This document shows, piece by piece, positions 60,466 through 64,000 of a stretch of 64,000 bases of DNA (its first letter is position 1; each line of letters opens with the position of its first letter). Origin of the DNA: Micavibrio_C sp046294845 (GTDB lineage Bacteria; Pseudomonadota; Alphaproteobacteria; Micavibrionales; Micavibrionaceae). Location of the stretch: the NCBI GenBank assembly GCA_046294845.1, contig JBKBNU010000001.1:2108001-2172000 (forward strand), in the 5' to 3' direction. The notes under the pieces were generated by a model that saw only the letters and a list, made by a program, of their open reading frames with translations, searched no databases and was not told the origin of the DNA. The position numbers and the translations under genes were made by a program.

Positions 60466-61221
60466 TTAGGCAGCCTCGATGCCGTTGCCAAAAGGCAACT
60501 GGCTGGCATCGTTGTCAGCATCGCGACGGGCGACTGCCTTATGCGACTTTCCCGGCTTGTCGGCTTTTGCCACCCCCTTTGCGGACAAAGGAGTAATTTT
60601 ACCGTCAACCATCGCACCGGATTCAACAGCCAGTTCTTTGTAAGCCATTGTGCCTGTAATGGAACCTGTAGAACGGATCGTCAGGCGACCGTTTACAGTG
60701 ATGTCACCTTCAAAACGGCCGGCGATTGTGCATTCGTCGATTTCTACTGTGCCGTAGAATGTACCGTTTTCGGCAACTTCCAGAATACGGGCACCTTTCA
60801 GAGCGGCTTCTACTGTACCTTCAACAACCAGTGTGTCGCAGGCTTCGATTTCACCGGAGATGCTGATGCCTTCACCAATAACCAGACGACGGCCTTCTTC
60901 GGCTGTCACGCGGTTTTGTACTGTGCCGGCTGTGTTGTAGCTACCCGATGCAGGGTAAGCAGCGGCAGGAGCAGCATAAGCTGAACCCGGCGGTACGCGA
61001 CCAGCCTGCGGTGCGGCAGCACCCGGACGTTGGAAAGCGGCAGAACCACCTGGAATGTCGATGCGGCCTTGTGTGTTTTCTTGTTGTTCGCTGGTATTCG
61101 CGTTCATATTGGTTTCCTCGGAGTTGGTAGGAGAAACAGTCGGTTCATTCACAGACGCTGTAGCGTCCGCTACGGTGTTCTGTTCATTGCCTTGCTGATC
61201 AGACTTTGGTCGATGAAACAT
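60466..61221 (-). CDS. Bactofilin (polymer-forming cytoskeletal protein)
   Basis: 251 residues from the ATG at 61221. The core (about residues 105-205) is a right-handed beta-helix of short repeats with the start RLVIGEGISISGEIEACDTLVVEGTVEA, typical of bactofilins (DUF583), which polymerise without nucleotide on membranes and shape cells or position wall enzymes. The roughly 100-residue N-terminal extension (Asn/Gln/Pro/Ala-rich) and the short Lys-rich C-terminal tail are disordered-like. No peptidase (LmdC/M23) gene is adjacent, unlike in several relatives. The frame is open 66 bases further upstream. Confidence 0.9.
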   Translation of the reverse strand: MFHRPKSDQQGNEQNTVADATASVNEPTVSPTNSEETNMNANTSEQQENTQGRIDIPGGSAAFQRPGAAAPQAGRVPPGSAYAAPAAAYPASGSYNTAGTVQNRVTAEEGRRLVIGEGISISGEIEACDTLVVEGTVEAALKGARILEVAENGTFYGTVEIDECTIAGRFEGDITVNGRLTIRSTGSITGTMAYKELAVESGAMVDGKITPLSAKGVAKADKPGKSHKAVARRDADNDASQLPFGNGIEAA

Positions 61222-61416
61222 GGTTTGTGTTTCTTTCTTCTCTGTTGAGCCTTTTTCGAAAAACGGATCAGGAAGCCTTAAAAGCACCCTCCAATCCCTT
61301 CAAAAAACTGCAATCATAATGAATGGCCGGACGTTACCAGTACTACCCGCCGGCTGCAAGAAGAAGTTTACTAAAAATTAACGGAAAATCTTATAACACA
61401 CTGAAAATAAATAAAA

Positions 61417-63303
61417 TTAAGCCTGTGTATTTTCGTGGAAATAATCATAAATCTTCTGGGCCATGGCACGGGAAATCCCCTCGACCTGTGCCAGATCCTG
61501 CACCCCTGCACGGGCCACTTCCTGTGCCGATCCGAAGTGGAGCAATAGCGCCTTTTTCCTTTTACCCCCAACACCAGCTACATCATCAAGCGGGGAGGAC
61601 GCAATTTGCTGGCTGCGGCGGGCCCTGTGCGAACCAATCGCGAAGCGGTGGGCTTCATCGCGCAGACGCTGAAGATAATGAAGGACAGGATCATCAATCG
61701 GCAGTTGGAATATCTCCCGCCCGTTCATAAAGAACTTCTCGCGGCCTGCGTTACGGTCCGGTCCTTTGGCAATCGACACCAGTGTGAAACTGTCCAGCAC
61801 ACCCAGATCCTGCAAGATTTCCGTGACGGCGCTCAATTGCCCCAACCCGCCATCAATCAGCACCAGATCAGGCCAATCGGCTGTATCCGGCCCCTGCCCC
61901 TCCTCAAGTGCGCGCCCAAAGCGGCGCTTCATTACTTCGCGCATCATGCCGTAATCATCGGATGCCTCGGCTTCGCGGATATTGAATTTGCGATAGGCAT
62001 TCTTGCGGAAACCTTCAGGCCCCGCGACCACCATGCCTCCCACCATATTCGTGCCTGCAATATGGCTGTTATCATAGATTTCTATACGTTCGGGCTTTTC
62101 GTCCATCTGTAAGATGGTCGCCAGCTTCTCACGCAGGATGTCATTACCCGCCAATTGCAAGACTTCGCGTTCCATCGCATCGCGGGCATTTTTGATCACC
62201 TGTTCGATCAGGCGTTTTTTCTGACCGCGTTCGGGGACACTGATCTTGACCTGATAGCGTTCACGGACACGGCTGGTCAGGGCTTCTTCCAGTAAGGCTG
62301 CCTCCGCAGGGGAATGACTAAGCAGGATTTCACGCGGCACAGGTTTGCTCTCATAAAACTGTGCCAGAAACGCCCCCATAATATCTTCTGTTGCTTCGTC
62401 AGCGGCATGGCGCGGGAAATAGGCGCGATTGCCGAAATTCTGCCCCCCCCTGAAAAAGAAAACCATGACGCAACTGCGACCCTGATCCTGATACAGGCCG
62501 AAGATATCGGCATCGCCCAAGCCACTGATGTTCACATCCTGCGATGACTGGATACTGGTCAGGGCCTTGATACGGTCGCGGAATTTCGCCGCTTCCTCGT
62601 AATCCATATTCTCGCTGGCGGTCTGCATCGCCTGTACGAATTGTTCCTGAACTTCACGGCTTTTTCCTGAAAGGAAATCATGGGCCAAACGCACCTGATC
62701 CGCGTATTGGGCAACAGTGACCTTGCCCACACACGGCGCGGTGCAACGCTTGATATGGTACTGCAGGCAGGGGCGGCTGCGGTTGGCAAAGACCGTATCG
62801 GCGCAGTTCCGGAGCATAAAAGCCCGCTGCAGGATCGCCACCGTATGATTGACCGCCGCCGCCGAGGCAAACGGTCCGAAATAATCAGCCTTCTGTTTTT
62901 GATTGCCCCTGTGCTTGGTCAAAAGCGGAAAATCATGGTCACGCGTAATCATGATATAGGGGAATGATTTATCATCGCGCAACAACACGTTATAGCGCGG
63001 CTTCAGTTTTTTGATCAGGTTTGATTCCAGCAGCAACGCCTCGACTTCCGTGTGGGTATGGACAAAAACCATATCCACGGTTTCGGCCACCATGCGCTGT
63101 AGACGGACGGGCAATTTCTCGACATGGGTATAGGAAGTTACGCGGCGCTTCAATGCCTTGGCCTTGCCTACATACAAGACATCGCCTGCCTTGTTCAGCA
63201 TACGGTAGACACCGGGGGTTTCAGGCAAAGAACGGGCAAAGTTGCGTATGACACCTACACCCCGTTCCAGATCCGATACCGTTTTTTCTTCGCTTTCATC
63301 CAT
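61417..63303 (-). CDS. uvrC: Excinuclease ABC subunit C
   Basis: Nicks both sides of lesions with UvrA/B in nucleotide excision repair. 628 residues: GIY-YIG domain (GVYRMLNKAGDVLYVGKAKALKRRV), a Cys-rich segment (RPCLQYHIKRCTAPCVGKV), the UvrB-binding UVR motif (ASENMDYEEAAKFRDRIKAL), the RNase H-like endonuclease with IEIYDNSHIAGTNMVGGMVV and DLVLIDGGLGQL, and a C-terminal helix-hairpin-helix pair (LDDVAGVGGKRKKALLLHFGS). All catalytic regions are present. It is monocistronic, leftwards. Confidence 0.97.
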   Translation of the reverse strand: MDESEEKTVSDLERGVGVIRNFARSLPETPGVYRMLNKAGDVLYVGKAKALKRRVTSYTHVEKLPVRLQRMVAETVDMVFVHTHTEVEALLLESNLIKKLKPRYNVLLRDDKSFPYIMITRDHDFPLLTKHRGNQKQKADYFGPFASAAAVNHTVAILQRAFMLRNCADTVFANRSRPCLQYHIKRCTAPCVGKVTVAQYADQVRLAHDFLSGKSREVQEQFVQAMQTASENMDYEEAAKFRDRIKALTSIQSSQDVNISGLGDADIFGLYQDQGRSCVMVFFFRGGQNFGNRAYFPRHAADEATEDIMGAFLAQFYESKPVPREILLSHSPAEAALLEEALTSRVRERYQVKISVPERGQKKRLIEQVIKNARDAMEREVLQLAGNDILREKLATILQMDEKPERIEIYDNSHIAGTNMVGGMVVAGPEGFRKNAYRKFNIREAEASDDYGMMREVMKRRFGRALEEGQGPDTADWPDLVLIDGGLGQLSAVTEILQDLGVLDSFTLVSIAKGPDRNAGREKFFMNGREIFQLPIDDPVLHYLQRLRDEAHRFAIGSHRARRSQQIASSPLDDVAGVGGKRKKALLLHFGSAQEVARAGVQDLAQVEGISRAMAQKIYDYFHENTQA

Positions 63304-63500
63304 GGGATAAATATTAGTATGTCCGCTTTTTAATTTCTACACCGCCACGTATGCAAAAAATTCCTCACCCTTGACTTTAAGGGAATTGTATCAACTATAA
63401 GTCGTAATTTGATTTTTATACTGCAAATAGTCATTCGGGGATATGCCTTATTCTTATCCCATAAACTTTAAGGAATAGAAGCAAGAAGGGGAGGTTTTCC

Positions 63501-64000
63501 TTGCAAGACATCAGTATCAGACATATCAGGAATGGACAAATTCTGTTTAACGCGTCCTGCCCTGACCTACGTACCTGCGTAGAAACGGCAATCGCACGCG
63601 GGATCAATTTGTCCTATGCGGATTTGCGCTACGCTAACCTGATCAATGCCCAGATGGACGGGGCAATCCTCGATCACGCCGATCTGGGCGAAGCCAATCT
63701 TACGGGGGCCAATATTTCGGAAGCTCAACTCAAACACACCTGTTTCAGGAACGCCCAGTTACAAGGCGTGATTTTTTGTGAGTCCCTGTTATTTTGCACA
63801 GACCTGCGCGGGGCCCAATGCGGCGGCACGGATATCAGTGCGGCACAATTGATCCGCTGCCAATTTGATACACTCTCGGCACTGGACCTGAATTTCCGTG
63901 ACAGCGATCTTATCAAAAACTGTACCTTTACCAATAGCGACCAGACACTTTACCGCTTCTCGAAACCGCCTGTGGTGATCAAGGGACTGGATTACCTGAT
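63501..64000 (+). CDS. Pentapeptide-repeat protein, 3' truncated by window edge
   Basis: The frame runs open from a TTG at 63501 to the window end (166 codons). AGGGGAGG lies about seven bases before the TTG, a near-perfect Shine-Dalgarno sequence, which decides this unusual start. The product begins with LQDISIRHIRNGQILFNASC and then has A(D/N)LXX-type units: LSYADLRYANLINAQMDGAI, ADLGEANLTGANISEAQL and further degenerate ones, followed by a segment with KPPVVIKGLDYLI. Such proteins form right-handed quadrilateral beta-helices; function (gyrase mimic, scaffold, other) cannot be told. It is divergent from uvrC with a 197-bp leader containing TTGACT/TATAAG-type elements. Confidence 0.72.
   Translation, partial: MQDISIRHIRNGQILFNASCPDLRTCVETAIARGINLSYADLRYANLINAQMDGAILDHADLGEANLTGANISEAQLKHTCFRNAQLQGVIFCESLLFCTDLRGAQCGGTDISAAQLIRCQFDTLSALDLNFRDSDLIKNCTFTNSDQTLYRFSKPPVVIKGLDYL

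Noticed and set aside
61222..61416. Terminator for uvrC from GCCGG/CCGGC repeat near 61327-61358
   Set aside because: The stem is only five pairs with a long loop and no T-run follows it directly in either direction.

Overview
The window (about 50% GC by eye) is a dense, mostly housekeeping chromosomal segment of an alphaproteobacterium. The case rests on gene content and order: a Shemin-type 5-aminolevulinate synthase, the cluster rph/rdgB/hemW divergent from hrcA, grpE, then dnaK-dnaJ-dapB, and ispB divergent from a tRNA1(Val)-type methyltransferase followed by a SohB peptidase. There is also a bactofilin, a CheY-type regulator with an arginine-rich tail, and a C-terminal module typical of alphaproteobacterial Suv3-like helicases. 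I cannot fix the order; a Rhodospirillales- or Micavibrio-like lineage would fit, but this is inference. I see no insertion sequence, prophage, CRISPR array or rRNA operon, and one tRNA, tRNA-Pro(CGG).

Layout. 0-6.3 kb: the 3' part of dxs, a HAD phosphatase, sppA, aroC, an unknown gene and fabI. 6.5-17.7 kb: a 530-residue unknown protein, a 17-kDa-antigen-like lipoprotein, pdxH, htpG, two PfkB sugar/nucleoside kinases, a TetR regulator, hemA, a degenerate nucleotidyltransferase, and a small motility-like cluster (YjfB-like protein, partner protein, response regulator). 17.8-30.6 kb: a ThDP enzyme, an RNase R-like protein, phhB, a zincin-family pseudo-enzyme, a macro-domain protein overlapping head-to-head with an oligopeptide-binding protein, a heptosyltransferase-like GT9 divergent from ygfZ, and ppdK coupled to a 53-residue membrane protein. 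30.8-38.1 kb: the least conserved stretch, with secreted, lipoprotein and membrane unknowns separated by strong intrinsic terminators, enclosing a one-chain (alpha2-type) glycyl-tRNA synthetase and ending at tRNA-Pro. 38.4-49.4 kb: a PQ-loop-like membrane protein, ispB, methyltransferase, sohB, an ArsP-type permease, a three-gene operon (isolated helicase C-terminal module, Rap1a/Tai-like protein, membrane protein), a YdgA-like exported protein, and hemW-rdgB-rph. 49.5-64 kb: heat-shock and DNA-repair genes (hrcA, grpE, dnaK, dnaJ, nth, Ada-like, uvrC), dapB, bactofilin, several unknown exported proteins and the start of a pentapeptide-repeat protein.

How the genes work together. HrcA, GrpE, DnaK, DnaJ, HtpG and the two SppA/SohB peptidases form a protein-quality and stress set. 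RpoH-type promoters can be read directly in front of dnaK and htpG. dxs and ispB supply isoprenoids, and hemA and hemW belong to heme metabolism.

The most interesting signals are not a defence system. (1) Several promoters are placed so that the predicted transcription start falls on the ATG (htpG, hrcA, the methyltransferase, the GT9 gene, the peptide-binding protein), pointing to leaderless mRNAs. (2) The Suv3-type helicase C-terminal module stands alone without a motor domain, in an operon with a Rap1a-like protein. (3) Two enzyme-family members have lost their defining catalytic motif (a zincin and a nucleotidyltransferase), and a macro-domain protein has a variant one. (4) A 53-residue membrane protein is start/stop-coupled to ppdK. 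(5) A 7-bp inverted repeat lies between the TetR gene and a PfkB kinase gene. No coherent new multi-gene system is proved here.
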